A DNA stretch of 64,000 nucleotides from Psilocybe azurescens (GCA_023853785.1 JAJIRX010000978.1:1-64000), one strand, 5' to 3'. Numbered from the stretch's first letter, positions 11,651-24,224 are shown. The notes: generated by a model not told the origin, from the letters alone. Numbers and translations: made by a program.

Positions 11651-13196
11651 GGCAAGTTGACTACAACAGGAACAATGAATCCGATAACACAGAGTACAGG
11701 GAATTTATAGCTATTGAAGAAGGGTTCTTAGCATGCATTTATGCTGTCAAAGAAAAATAATGGATTAATATACGAACGTTATGCGTTAGTCGGTGGGGAG
11801 CTATCGAGGTTAGAAGCGGTTCCTCGACGCGAGTAGAACTCACGAAACTCATGAAGGCATATTAACCTTTCATTTTATGCATGGCGTTATTGACAGAACC
11901 GAGCACTGAAAGAGAGGACTACATATTTAGGGATAGTCAATTCGAATATTTATAGACAGTATTGAACAGCTCATTAACCTTCCATTGGTCGGAAGGCAGT
12001 GCCGTAAACTGAGAGAGAGACAACTACTTCAAAACGAAAGTGGAACTGCATCGACTAGAGTAAGAAATGTGTTGGGAACCAATCACTTAGCATAATACAA
12101 AATCTTGAGGACGGTGTACCGCATACTCCGGTGAATGTTGAGGCGATGAAGTTGCCAAAATGACCGCACCTTTCACAAGTGCAAAGTATCTCGAGTGGTT
12201 GTCGTATGATTGACGGGAATTATGTATGGCCTTATGTGAAGCGGCATTCCAGAACATACTGTGGTAATGGTAATGGAAGTACCCGCAAGCGGGTACGACT
12301 TCTCGTGAGAAGGAGACGCCACCATGTGTGTCTTGATCCCGTCATCTTTCTCTACACCACGCTTGAACTCGCACGACGACTAGACAAACCCTTCGCATAG
12401 CTCACTCCTTTCCCGTTCTCATTCCTAGCATCGCTTAAAATCCAACCCACCCATCACCGTAATTATTTTATATCCTAACATCTAACACACATACCTTAGA
12501 TATATTACAGGTAGAGTAGAAGTGCGAAAAGGGGTCACCCTTCAGCATTTCCATCGGCTTTCTACGCCCCGGAGACAAGGCGGTACCTCCGCCGCCGACC
12601 TCTCCACCCCCACTATCTACCTTATATCCCTTTATAATATCTACCAGGCGCGGCGCACCTCGAGACAGTAACCCTGTCAAAATATAAATAAGTCGAACCC
12701 CAATATACATTTTAAGCGAACAGTATACCTGATTCGAAATTAGTCCCCCAAGGTAGTTAGTTGAAATGGATAAATCTCCTCGCCTCCACGGCGAAGAAAC
12801 CGATGGAAGTGTTTGGCGACTCCTTCAAGCCCTCTTAACACAACCCTTAAGAGGTACTAAGGTGATCACCTGCACCATTGACAACACTATTAGAGTCCCT
12901 ACCGGGCACCCCAGATCACAAGGTGAGGAATAAAGTCTTCTTAAACATAGGCTTCGATTCGACAGATCTTGGCGGCGTCTATGCAGGTCTACCGGGAGTG
13001 TTGTTGAGCAGATTTGCGGGTCTGAGCATCAGTGAATGTTCCGATAAGTGGATTCACGACAGGAGCATTCGGAGGCGATCAAGCTCAAATCCGAACGAAA
13101 TCTAAGAAGGGTGATGGGAGCTGGTTGTTTGAACATCAGTGCTCAGTACCCGAGTCGAATATCAGAGCCTAGCTCCGCAGTCCAATCAACCGTTCT
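11651..13196. other. Intergenic stretch, no recognisable gene
   Basis: A small perfect palindrome with a 2-nt spacer (GTACCCGCAAGCGGGTAC, near 12285) is present. ORFs at 12179-12400, 12468-12710 and 12878-13105 show no known motif. Confidence 0.4.
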
Positions 13197-14640
13197 ACAT
13201 CTTTTCCAACGATCTCAACCTCAATAACCGCATCGCAGTATGCAACGCTTCCCTTACACACTCGTACAAAACATCTTCGCCCTCGCCCTCTCCTCATCCT
13301 CCTCCCATTTGATGATAACCACATCCCACGCACTGTTAATCACATACGCCAGTCTGAACGCGAACGCCATCACACAACTGAGCTCTTGGGTTTTCATCGC
13401 AGTCTTCACGACGTCCGAGTACGTGTCCGGAAGGAATGGAATTTCCAGCGCATGCGGGTAGGCGGAGATGTGAGAGGTAAAGATGAGGGTGAGGGAGGGT
13501 AAGGGGATGAGAGTGGGGTTTTTGCGGGATACGGATGCGAGGCGCATATGTGCGTATTGCAGGGTAGGGTCCTGTGTCGCTTTCAAAGGGTTTCATATGA
13601 TCCCAGTTGAATGGATAATTCGCGATCCTAAATAATACGAAAAATTGAACATCGAACAAAGAAAAAGAAAAAAGGGGGAAAGGACAGTGCACGCGCACCT
13701 CTTCGCAGCCATATCTTAACCCCCGTAATCCCAATCTCAAGTGCCGTCTCCTCCAGGTCTTCCACCGCCTTCCTTATACTTCTCCCTATTTATCATCATC
13801 TGCTCGTGCATCACATCGCCCGCCTCCTTGATTATCTCTCCAGGAACACCACCGTCCCCTTCCTGGTACTCATTCCTTGTACGAGCTCATATTTGATGTG
13901 CACGAGGGAGGAGGTCCAGGGGAAGCCCATGAGCTCGAGCACCTTGAAGAATTGTGCGAGGTGGAGATCTTTTGGGAGCATACGATGTAGCGCTCGATCG
14001 CTCCACCGATGTTGCGCGTCAAGTAGATGGATGTTCCATCTCGGATGCGGCCCATTCGTCCGGTTGGAACTGTGAGATGTAGGTGTGAGCTGTGTTTTTA
14101 CTTGTATGAGTACAGTAGAGAGTACCGAAGACGTACGTTTTCGGTGACTTTAGCCACTGTCTCTTCGAGCTTTCCAGGAAGTCTGAACCGGAGAAGCGCA
14201 ACCGTCAAGCCCTCCCCTTCTTCCCATAGTCGACTCCATTTCCAGCATGAGCGGCAGCTTAAATGCGCGATAGGTGTCCGGAACGGAGTCCAAAACACAC
14301 TTGGAGGGATCCGTGCCCGAGAAAGCGGACAGTGGGGGCATGGATGATGCCATCCTTTTTGCTTTTGGTGTGCGGCGAGAGCGAGAGAACGCGGGTTGCG
14401 TGTTTGTTGTAGGTGGTTTTCAAGTAAAAATACCTGTAGTGTGAAGCGCAGCAGAGAGAAGTCTTGGATGGATGAGAAAAGAGGGGAGAGATAGACCAGA
14501 GGACTCACGCGTCACGCGTCAGGTGTGAAGCTTGGGAACGGGAACAAGAATGGGATTGGTCATGTGAGACAATTTTGTCGCCAACTTTTAGCTCCTTTTA
14601 GCGGCATAACTATTAATCGGGCTTCAAGATGGCTTGCAGT
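13197..14640 (-). pseudogene. Arginyl-tRNA synthetase pseudogene, copy 2 (3' part)
   Basis: This copy is better preserved than the one at 2290-3690. In order on the minus strand: a GKLEETVAKVTEN block (about 14190-14140), RDGTSIYLTRNIGGAIERY (14045-13985), DLHLAQFFKVLELMGFPW (about 13965-13915), the catalytic MSTRKGTVVFL loop (about 13875-13845), KEAGDVMHEQMM, LPDTYSDVVKTAMKTQ, FAFRLAYVINSAWDVVI and the C-terminal MRLLRLRSLEKM followed by TAG at about 13197. The blocks fall in different frames, GGAIERY is followed by a shift, and the segment between the catalytic and anticodon-binding parts is damaged. The N-terminal half is missing. The sequence is co-linear with copy 1, including about 100 bp upstream, so the two arose by duplication of an already truncated block. 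Confidence 0.85.
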
Positions 14641-14970
14641 TGGCGTAACAGCAGTAACGTTTCTTACAAATACAGCCTTGTATTAATATAAAAGCTAAAG
14701 CGTAACTCGTTAACAAAGCAATAGATTTGTTATCTAAACTATAGTTTACTTATATTAACATAGCTTGTGTATTTTCGTAGTCGTTGATAGATCCCTTTTA
14801 TGCTACATATGTTACACCAAAGGTTTATAGAACAATTTTTACGAGTGCTACGTAAGCTGCTGGGTACCAATATACAAGTGATAATATACAAAGTCCCTGT
14901 AAGGTTATACGGCGTCAAGCCGTTGTTGGTATGGGTATTGTGTGTTGGAAACAACAAAAAATTAAGTATG
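14641..14970. other. Short intergenic stretch downstream of the P450
   Basis: AT-rich sequence between the ArgRS pseudogene and the P450 stop codon. No feature is supported. Confidence 0.4.
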
Positions 14971-16921
14971 TCACAAATATAAAGGAACGTCGTCGACACT
15001 GTCCAGAATCTTTGAAACTCCTTTGAAGCGTGAAGTGAGATGTAGCCTGAAAGGTTTTGGGGTGCGACCAGACAGTCCATCGTACTCTTCAAGGCTAATA
15101 GGCTCATTTGGAATAGCCTGAAAGTTAAATGACCATAGTAGGCGCGAGCATACCAGCCAAAGCTCGCGCTCGGCAACTTGAAGTCCAGGACATATCCGTC
15201 TCCTGCATTTTATTTATTCAAATGTCGGCTTGATGGTAAACCTGATGACCTGCACTTACCCTGCCCCAAACGCCCAATGATCACGCGCCACTGGATCCGA
15301 TAGCTTAGATGACTCGTTGCAGCTCAAATTGTCTTCGAGATATCGGTCAGGATTGAAAGTGAATCTATAAAACTAGTTATTGAAATTTTTCAAAGGCAAG
15401 TACTGTCAAACTCACGGATCAGGATAACGAGTCGCATTATGGTGCAAAGTATAGCAATTAAGTATAACGACAGTGTCTTTAGGGATAAAATTTCCCTTAT
15501 AGGAAAAATCCTCTGTCGTAAAATGAGGCGTAGCATTCCAAAATGGAGCATGAAGGCGTTCCAGCTACAATTCCGGGACTTTTTAATAACTGAATCCGGT
15601 GCGAGATAGTAGCACATACCTCTTTGATCATCGCTCGCACGTATGGAAGATTGAACTCATCCTCAACGGTTGGCCAGCGATCGCGACCGACAACTCTATC
15701 CAGCTCCTCCTGGGCCCGAGCACACAAATCGGGATGGGATGGAAGAGTGGCGATAAACCACTGAATCATGCCAGAAACCTAAACACTCGGCGATTAGATT
15801 AAACTGAAATTTGATTACGAAGATGGATTTGGCTTACAGAGTGTACACCTCCGAGTGTGAATACAGCGGATAGCATGCAAATATCCTCCCAATCAAGCTT
15901 TTCAGACTCCTGATTCTCCAGGAGCGTCTTTATCAGGCAATCTGGGACTTCTTCGCCAGCCACCATCTTGGTCTTGAACTGCAATAGCATTGACCCGTAT
16001 GTGTCGACCATATCGGAGTATAGCTGGTGTCCTCGCGTCCGTTTGGCAGTTGGTATGTACTGAAGAATCTCGAAAAAGTCCGCAACATTTGCCCAGGGCC
16101 CTGTGGCAGTGTTCAGGATTATTCTTAGAAGCACTAAGGGGTTAATATTACTGACCAGTTAGCTCCATGAATTCCATAGTAAGTCTAAGGGCCTTAGAGA
16201 TGAGAGGATCATCCAGCGATGTAGTTCGAATTCCAAATGAGAGTATGAGCATGTTACTAGCGTGGGTCATCAGATATTTCAAGTCGTCATGGGGATGGTC
16301 TCCGCTTACTTTAATGCATATCGCCCTGTAGCCTGTGTCGTATTCAAGGGAACCTTTCCTCGCTGACTCTGCTCGTAGAGGGACTTCATGAGCATGTGTG
16401 CTTCGTAGTCCATAATAGCGGCATGTCCTTCCATGGATTTAGGATTAAGCGCCAGACTGGCGAGTCGACGATGCTGTCTCCATGTATTCCCATACGGAGA
16501 ACCAGTGATAGCGCGCCCTTTAAGAATAATTTGACTCTTCATAAAGTACCGCTTTCGGCTGGAAAATATTGCTCCGTTGGTCACAAGAAGGTCTTTGGCG
16601 ACGTGAGGATCCGAAATGATCACGAAGAGTTGGCTTCCCATCCAAATGGAGAAGAGGTCTCCATACTGCTTCGCCCATCCGTCGAGAGCCCTTTCGGCGT
16701 ATTTGCGAAGAAAGGCATATCGTATAGGGGACCAGGAGGAATCCGGTTACCCTCCTTGTCTGTAACGAGGCGGCGAAGTACAATGGGGCTCAAGAAGTAA
16801 GCTAACAGGAGAGAGAAGAAGGCAAAATTTATCTAATTTAGTGAAAAGTGAGCGAGACGTGACGATCATTGGATAGCAGTAAATTTACCTTAGCAGTGAG
16901 GCTTAATATGTGGGAAATCAT
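14971..16921 (-). CDS. Cytochrome P450 monooxygenase, 8 exons, one apparent 1-nt frameshift
   Basis: Heme-thiolate monooxygenase, anchored in the ER by its N-terminus. Exons read: 16921-16889, 16832-16310, 16256-16156, 16100-15838, 15776-15620, 15564-15416, 15364-15260, 15202-14971, all with GT...AG introns; about 521 residues, normal for the superfamily. Motifs in order: hydrophobic anchor (FAFFSLLLAYFL), proline hinge PPGP, C-helix WRQHRRL, I-helix LGGVHSVSGMIQW, K-helix E-x-x-R seen as ELER across the exon 5/6 junction, FNPDRY (PERF region), and heme loop FGAGRRICPG with the cysteine ligand. Oddities: the I-helix has GGVHS where AGx[DE]T is usual, and a missing base in the C run at 16727-16730 (hinge PPGP/PIRYAF) breaks the frame. 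The start at 16921 is chosen because a 33-nt exon 1 splices in frame to the anchor. CYP family and substrate are not assigned. Confidence 0.85.
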
Positions 16922-19230
16922 CTCTCCGATAGATAACAATTGAAGAAGGAAAAGAAGTGAGTGAGTCTGAGATAGAATGCCAATTTCTAGAGAGGCCCTT
17001 TATATGGCAGTTTTTCGACAATTGAATGACGAAATGTCGATATTTTGCTGCATTCCGTCTACCTGCATCACTGATTATAAGTCTATCTATACCATATGTC
17101 CTATACCAGGGAGTGCCCTGAGTGTCAAATACTCCGCCCAAGTTACTTCCGCTACATTTGTGCTTGTCTGTGGTACAGAAATTGCTCTTTCGATGCGGCA
17201 CGACCTCTATTGGATTGTATACTACTACCACCGTTATGTGATAGAATGCAGGTATGTCCTAAAGCGTGTGTTTAGACTGCTTGCAGTCATCACATTCAAT
17301 CAGTCGGGACCGGACTAGCGGCAAATACTCCGGGGACTGAGCTATTAATTGTGTCGTTTAGCTGTTGAAACTTGGGAATCAAACGGCTCCATTTCCCGTG
17401 ATCCCGTGCGCTGAATGCGCCGCCACAAGCATGTAGGATTTTTATGTAGATTCAATTCTCCGTTAGAGCTCATTTAGCTGGCATAAAATGTATTTTACAG
17501 TGCATAAGTAAAATATTTACATCGTTGTACGCTACACGTCTACCTCCCAATCTTACAGCTTTCGCTTGTTTTCTTTGATCTATTCAACATTAGCTGCTCC
17601 ATGAGACGGGTAACGGAAGGTACCGTGCGGGATTTCGGGGCCATGCCGCGGCAAAAGAACACCCCGGAGTATCTATATGTGCTCTTTGAAGCCAACTGTG
17701 GGAGAGATTCTACTATCACTGTTGCGTAACTGATTCTGTATCACCGAAGATACCAATATGCGTAGTCTCGGCCTCCCATCCTCTTTCGGATGGGAGGCCG
17801 AGACTACAATGTGCGAGTCGTTTTAGTACACTGACAATGCGCCCACCACGCCCAGATGCCGGTGCGTGGGGAATATACGATGATTGCATTTCAAGCTCAG
17901 GTCCAGCGCTAAAATTAGATCGTACAGTTGGATGACTTGTTGCGCAATACTAGCTAGAGACACATGAAATTGAAGAACTCATGCCTGTCGTTGTTAACAA
18001 TAAGAGTTACTTAACGGTATTAAGACATATTATAAGTACATTGAACTAAATTAACCTAGCAGCCTCTCCTAGATTCCATCGACGAGCCCAGGGGTAGTCA
18101 TGGACGCCCATAAGTCAACCTGTAACGCAATGGATTTCGTTAATACCCCGCGTCTAAAATAAACGCTTTAAAAATAGCACAGTTGCTTTGGGCCTCTGGA
18201 TGAAACTACAGTTTATTCTACACCACTCGACAATGACAGTGTAGTCTATGTTGCGTTAATTGCTCATGAACAAGTTAAACTTTTACGCACATACAACTAT
18301 TGGATAGTCTGGACACAAATTCAACGGCTGCCTAGTCAATAAAGTCAAGTTCCAGCCTTGGGAGATTGACGAGAATGTCTACTGGGATTTAATGCTAGTC
18401 TGCCCAGGCACCCAAAACAACACTTCTCCAACAATTCACCGCATACGTACGGCGCATCATTTACTGAGCTTCCACGGTCACAAAGCACACAATAATCGAT
18501 TAAGTGTGGGGAAGCCCGAGCCACCTGTCAAGTGTAGCAGCTTTGCTCACTCTACCCGACTTTGGATTGACTTCAGTCGGTCCGTGACCCGGAGTATGCC
18601 TTCGGGAGCACTGGGACTCCGTATTATGGAGTGAATATAGTGTACCTTGCGCTTCTACCAGTTGGAGCAAGTCCTATAGTGGATAGATGTTTGTCTCCCC
18701 TAAAGAGGTCACCAATGGTCCTCGACCAAGGGCGCGCTCGACAGACCTTCTGGTGGAGTCTCTAACGGCAAATAATCTGGTATAATAATTTAAAGGAAAG
18801 CTACAATGGTGCCCAGAAGACCACGGTAGATTCCGTCCTCGATTAGTTTAGTGCCGTCTTTCAAGTGTTGACAAAGGGCGAGTGATATCAGACATGACCC
18901 GGAATCGTGGAAAGACATAAAGAGTGGTCGATATAGACGCAAAGGCTCTACTATGAAAAATTGAAAAACAGACATAGTATTGCGTAGAAGACTTCCTATG
19001 CCATCAGTAGGTCGGCGTAACTTGCAATTCCAAATGACTCAGTTAATTTATCACTGAGAGCCGTATCAAATCAGGAGATATGAAAATAAAATGAGTACGA
19101 GTCAGCGAAGGCAACAATAGGACGAATATATGAGTTCTGTATGTTTTGTCAGCTCCAATTCCCTGTGGGAGTTGTGGGTATCAGTATGAGGAAAAGAAAA
19201 GAGTGGTCAAAGGAAAGCAGAATGGATCTA
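16922..19230. other. Intergenic stretch with one strong hairpin
   Basis: No gene is recognised in 2.3 kb. Apart from the hairpin at 17762-17807, only short ORFs without motifs occur. The first part is the upstream region of the P450. Confidence 0.45.
17762..17807. repeat. Perfect 20-bp inverted repeat with 6-nt loop
   Basis: GTAGTCTCGGCCTCCCATCC at 17762-17781 is exactly the reverse complement of 17788-17807, with loop TCTTTC. It sits in gene-free DNA. No T-run follows, and it is not next to a coding end. It could be a small foldback element remnant, a structured RNA or an inverted-duplication scar. Confidence 0.9.
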
Positions 19231-19237
19231 AAGCGAT

Positions 19238-20810
19238 TTAATAAAGAAGGGATAAACGTTTAAACCATGGATTCACGACAGTGTAGTACCTCAGACTGAT
19301 TTCCCCGAACGCGACGTCCGCTCTCAGAGACTCCCTCTTCAATTCAATCATCGGGATCGGCTCCGCATTGTGTGTCTGAACCGAGTCGTTAATGTCTTCT
19401 CCTGTGGCAATACCACTTCGACCACTCCCACTGCCTTGCTGAGAGCCAAATTGCAAGCCGGAGCTATGGGTTATTGTCACTGATCCAACAGTGCAGCTAG
19501 GGTTTGTAAGAGCAATTCTTGCGATCAGGACGGTTGGCGCCATCCCCTGATTTTACGTTAGCTGAGACACATGACGTTCATATCCATAATGGAAGGTAGC
19601 AATAAGTGAGCAATAGCGATGATGGCGCCAAGAGCAGTACAAGTGAATAAACTGCGGCTGATTCAATGATTGTTATCACAATGCGGTTGAATGACCTTTT
19701 GGATGGGCCATTCAATCGAGAGGAAAAAAGTATTCTGTATCCGATGAGAAACATTGTAACAGCAGTGGTGCCCAGAGACACAAATGGCAGAGCGTTTGAA
19801 ATATTATCGAGGAGTTGGCATTGTCTTTGCTAGTAATAAACTAACCAAATTTCATCTGAAAGACCTCCGCTGCAATGAAGAGACTTTCGATAACATTTCA
19901 TCAATGTAAAGTTCATATACCAATATGTCAGCCATAGGACCTACCGCTTTCCGCAACTGAAAGTATCAATGGGACCGAAACCGCCCAGAATGACTGTCCC
20001 CTGACATGGTAGCATCTCCATATCTGTCAAGACGTCCATGAGAATTATGCAATAATCAATGATGTTGACCAACCACTAGTCCATCCGGAACAGTTAACAT
20101 GGAATCAGATAGAAAGGGTCTGAGAACATAAATCCGTTCAGGGGCATTTCCCGCTGTCCCAAAAAAGATGGATTGTCTCGTGTTCCCCTGCATAAGTATG
20201 GCGCGATTTCTGCACATTTATTAACAAGCCGAGCTACTTTCCGTGAGCAACTTATTTTAAGTACTTTTATGTCATTTCGAGTACCTGAAGGCACCATCAA
20301 ATCATGGCTTGGAATCTTATTGGAAGAGGCTACAAAGTCTAAAGGTACTCGAAATGACGTAAAATTACTTAAAATAGGAGGCTCACGGAAAGTAGCTCGG
20401 CTCGCTAATAAATGTGCAGAAATCATGCCATAGTATAACGACTACCCAATTAGGGAGATACCATTTTACTAGGAAATTCAAAAAGCAAAGAAGGTACAGG
20501 ACTGAAATGACCGATAGGAGATCATAGGACGATGCGATGATTCCGGGTATTTGTGTGTTTACTGGATATGCAGGACACATCACCGACATTTATTTTTAAG
20601 TTGAAGGATGGAGCTTACTATGTAGATACACAGTTCCTCCGTATACCAAGGTGTACATGCCTGACATACGTGAGTCTGTGGTACTGATATTGATCATTGT
20701 GGAAATGTACCCATAAGGAAATTCAAAAGCATTAAGCCATGATTGAGGTACGCGCTAATTTTTCCTTCTTCTTGATTGACTGGCATAGTTGAAATTTCAG
20801 GCGTAGACAT
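19238..20810 (-). pseudogene. 7-TM family pseudogene (copy 2), split by a MITE
   Basis: Exon 1 starts ATG at 20810 (MSTPEISTMPVNQEEGKI) and ends NFLMG; exon 2 gives MYTLVYGGTVYLH; exon 3 resumes as LLSVISVLYLLCFLNFLVKWY and is cut at about 20431 by the 232-bp MITE, then continues at about 20196 with the equivalent of NGDTRETIF. The TM4 exon IWRCYHV is visible near 20020, SLGTT and ESAAVYSLVLLL near 19780-19630, and the last exon GMAPTVLIARIALTNPS runs to the stop at 19238. Between TM6 and the last exon there is a deletion and a frame break. It is clearly dead. It is the only copy of the family on the minus strand. Confidence 0.9.
20199..20430. mobile_element. Foldback MITE with ~88-bp arms and TA target site
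   Basis: The left arm (20199-20287) and the reverse complement of the right arm (20430-20342) match over about 88 bp with few differences (both begin TGGC and share GATTTCTGCACATTTATTA and GAGCCGAGCTACTTTCCGTG). It is flanked by TA at 20197-20198 and 20431-20432. The central ~54 bp are unique. A TA duplication and long arms are typical of Tc1/mariner-type MITEs. It interrupts the third exon of the membrane-family copy on either side, so the insertion boundary can be read against intact relatives. Confidence 0.92.
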
Positions 20811-20855
20811 TGTAGAATGCTGTAGGCTTGAGGATACTCTTCTACCGAGGACCTC

Positions 20856-20867
20856 ATTATATATATC
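20856..20867 (-). promoter_or_regulatory. TATA-like box upstream of 7-TM copy 2
   Basis: The minus strand reads ATATATAATG about 45 bp upstream of the ATG at 20810, followed by the leader TCCTCAAGCCTACAGCATTC shared with other copies. Predicted from position and similarity only. Confidence 0.45.
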
Positions 20868-23696
20868 GATAGACTACACTGTCTGTTGATTAGCCAAATT
20901 CCGGAAATGATTCTTCTGAGTAATTTATTTGATACCTAACTCAGTCTTATCCCAAGATACGTCCATATTTTTATCATGCCGTTAGCTCATGTACCATGAT
21001 TTGCACCGCTTGTTTCGATGGTTAACTTGTATGAACATCATGGTGGACTCAAACCTCGGAGGCCGCTGGAGGCCGCTGGTCCATAAATAGCCAAATCTAA
21101 AAGATGATGGCTGGTCCTCATGAATGATCATGACATGTAGACCCATCGAAGCTCCGATCTTATCTGCCGTCCTCGATATTCTGCCCTGAGCACGAAATGC
21201 TGAGGATACATAGCCCTACATCTACAACAGCATTAACGCCACCTTGTAACGTAATAGCAGGGCGCAAACAAAGAAGCACCAGCGTCCAGCCGAGCGGCAA
21301 ACGTTGACCATCGCCTTTCGTTCTCACGCTTTCTTCAGTTTTCCTCTTCCCTAAACGACTACGAACATCGAATTCGATACTACCTACCTCGTTTCATAGA
21401 CCAATATTTAAATCTCACTCATAGTATCATGTTCATAACCTAACACTCATCGGAGCCATAGCATACTTTACAGTTCTGCATTCTCTTCTCATTCATTAGA
21501 CACTCACAAAGCATCATTAGTATTACATACAGTCATACCAACCAAGGACAAAGTACACTACTACTACGCATTAATGTTGTTTTTGCCTTTCGGCCGGCTT
21601 GATGTATTCACTGATTATCGAACACAGCAGAAATCACCGAGCAGAGTGGCCCCCCACCCAGCGCCTCCAATCTGCTCCGTGTCCCCGTCTTGAGCTCGCG
21701 CTCAAGCGTAGCCCAACCTCAATCTGCCGTGTGCGCGGTCACTGATAGACAAGGCTGGAACTCCCCGCAAGACCGAGTGATCTCGTGAAACTCACAAATC
21801 AAGCGCAAAAGCGGCCGAGGCATCAGTATCATATTTGAGCGCATCAACCAGCGACGACGCACTCACTCGCATTACTTTTGATCAGATATGCGTAATAAGG
21901 CAGCGTGGGTCGGGAGCAATCACCCGGTCGTCCCTTTGGTTTGTTGCGGATTTGTCTCACATTGCGCGACCTGATACCAGCAGCCAGCTGATGTGCCATA
22001 TCCATGCGAGCGTAGGAAATCGAGAGCAGTTTCCGAAGGGACCAAGATGGAGCAGCAATCATACGGCGAACACTACGTTTTTTTACTATCTGTTAAGTTG
22101 TTGGTCGACATCAGATTGATCGTTGCAGTGCCCAAGACTGTAATGAAGACATTTGGGTGAAATATAGTGCTACTATGTTCATCGTCACAGTGTGGGCCTT
22201 GGGTTTCAGAATGAGGTAGATGTGGATGTTGACGACAGGTGCGATACAAGTTCAACGACCGCATGATAGAATTCGGGTATGACTGAATCATTATGCCGAG
22301 GTAGAATGAGATAACGTTCGCAATAAGGGGAAGCGGATATGGCACAGGAGGCAGCGCTGGAGGCAGGGAGGGTACCAGCAGACGCGCATGCGGAATCTAC
22401 GCCACTGGTGATGTGAAAGACGAGAGCCAAAAGGATACTGAACACTTTACGTGCGCAGGCATGTACATGCCATGAAGTGTCTGGCCGCAGGAACATGTGC
22501 AGACAGACGTAGAATGAATTTTGGAACAACCTGTTGAATTAGACAGCGACCCCAGAGCCTATTCTCGGTGCGATTACCCGGCTGACATAGCCCTTTGCTG
22601 TATCAAGTCATGTAGCTCGTCTAATGACACACGGAAACATATCCAACGATTCGGCGTCTATCAATTCTCGACAATGGGATAGCGGCGATCGTTAACGGTA
22701 GAGCCAAGCAGAGTAGACCCTTAGTCGTCCACGAATATGTAAGTCATGTTAATAAATGAAGTGACGCTGGATCCAAGATAGCAGGGGTACTTTAATTCCT
22801 GATAGGCGCAGATGTGCATCCAGTGCCTGAGCGGCAGTTCACGATGAGGTGCTAAGAGATGGGGGAACCCGAATGCCACATGCCGGGGATAATGCCCCCT
22901 TCGAGAAACGAAATGGCAGCGTACCAGTCACCATCACCAGTCAAATTAAATTGACATGCATCACATATCCGACAGTATCGTCCGTCGTCTGCCATCCATC
23001 TAGCTAGAACCCCAGACAGCCAGACAGACACGTAGGCATGTAGAAGACATGCACACCGATTACATATTCGATTTTATGTGAACGTCTCCCATGCTATTTT
23101 CCCGAAGTCAAGTCTTTGCAGCTCCGAATAACGGAAATTATGCCGATCTCACAGACGAGACGAGAAGCTTGATACGAGCCGAGACGGAGAGAATGCCAAG
23201 CATGAAAAAAGCAGCGTGGGTGTGCAAGTCGATGTGTAAGTCGATGTGTAAGTCGTTTCGATGGAGAGTGGGAGAGGGGCGTAGAGTCGTGCCGGTGGGT
23301 ATAGCCAGCAGTCCTGTGTGATGGATGCATGGTATCGACTAAGAAATCGAGGAGCTTCGAGCATAGATGCAGATGGCCGTGGGTGAGGGGGCTATCGACA
23401 AGATTCCGTCTTGGACACTTTCCTCAGATAGCAGTGTATTCGTTTTTGGATAACGATAAACGACAAATATCTAAGTGTTGATGAAGAGCAGTACGTGGCA
23501 GTAGTGCCGGATAAGGATCTTAGAAGAAGCTTGGCGATGCACAGGTGGGAGGTGGGATTGCAAATGTAAGTTTAGGGGAGGTCGACACGTGGTCACTGTG
23601 GGCTAATTAATTCTGTACCCCATCTCGAAGGTATTATACGAGACACTCTTGTCTCTTGGCGATGCGAGATGAAATTTGTAAATGCCGCAATTGCAT
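20868..23696. other. Intergenic stretch, no recognisable gene
   Basis: ORFs at 21835-22119 (+), 22206-22529 (-) and 23091-23321 (+) have no motif I recognise. A 12-bp unit (ATGTGTAAGTCG-like) is repeated about three times near 23215-23255. Confidence 0.4.
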
Positions 23697-24043
23697 AAAT
23701 GACGCTTTTGCTTTGGAGCGTTGGTTGCCCTCGCACGTGAACCCGGAACAAGAGCAATCGAAGTGGAGGACTGCCTCGATCGCGATGCTTTCCTCTTCAC
23801 AGATGGGCTCAATGGTGTTAATCCCCCAGTCAATAATTGATATGCATCATGGTGTAGGCGTGTGCAAATTAAATGACGCTTTTATTTGGGGCGTTGGTTG
23901 GCCTCCCTCGCACACAAACCCCGAACAAGAAGAATATCATCAAGCAATCGAAGTGGAGGGCTTCCTCGATCGCGATGATTTCCTTCTCACATATGAGCTC
24001 AATGGTGTGGATACCCCCAGTCAATAATTGACATGCATCATGG
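23697..24043. repeat. Two-unit tandem duplication, period 174 bp
   Basis: The segment starting AAATGACGCTTTT at 23697 recurs at 23871 and both units run to TGCATCATGG. Differences include a 15-bp indel. A 123-codon ORF (23656-24027) reads through both units and so contains an internal repeat (W..PSHVNPEQE then W..PSHTNPEQE); because the period is a multiple of 3 this may be coincidence. Confidence 0.85.
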
Positions 24044-24224
24044 AGGCGTGTGCACTGTACTTCTTTCGTACTGCTTTGGTTCTACGTGATCCATCCTTCG
24101 GACATGCTTATACCTCGTGCCCATGAATAAGGTTGTTAGTGGTGTGATATATCTACAGGATCGGAGGAAATAAATGTAGATACGTTGTCACTTCGTATAT
24201 ATGCAAAGAACATAGCGCCGTAGG

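Noticed and set aside
17762..17807. Hairpin considered as a bacterial-type terminator
   Set aside because: The genome is eukaryotic, no T-run follows and no gene ends nearby.
22073..22529. Two overlapping minus-strand ORFs as a possible secreted protein gene
   Set aside because: The hydrophobic start is weak, no splice sites join the frames and no family motif is present.
23656..24027. 123-codon ORF with an internal repeat as a gene
   Set aside because: It simply reads through a 174-bp tandem duplication (a multiple of 3); no motif or start context supports coding.
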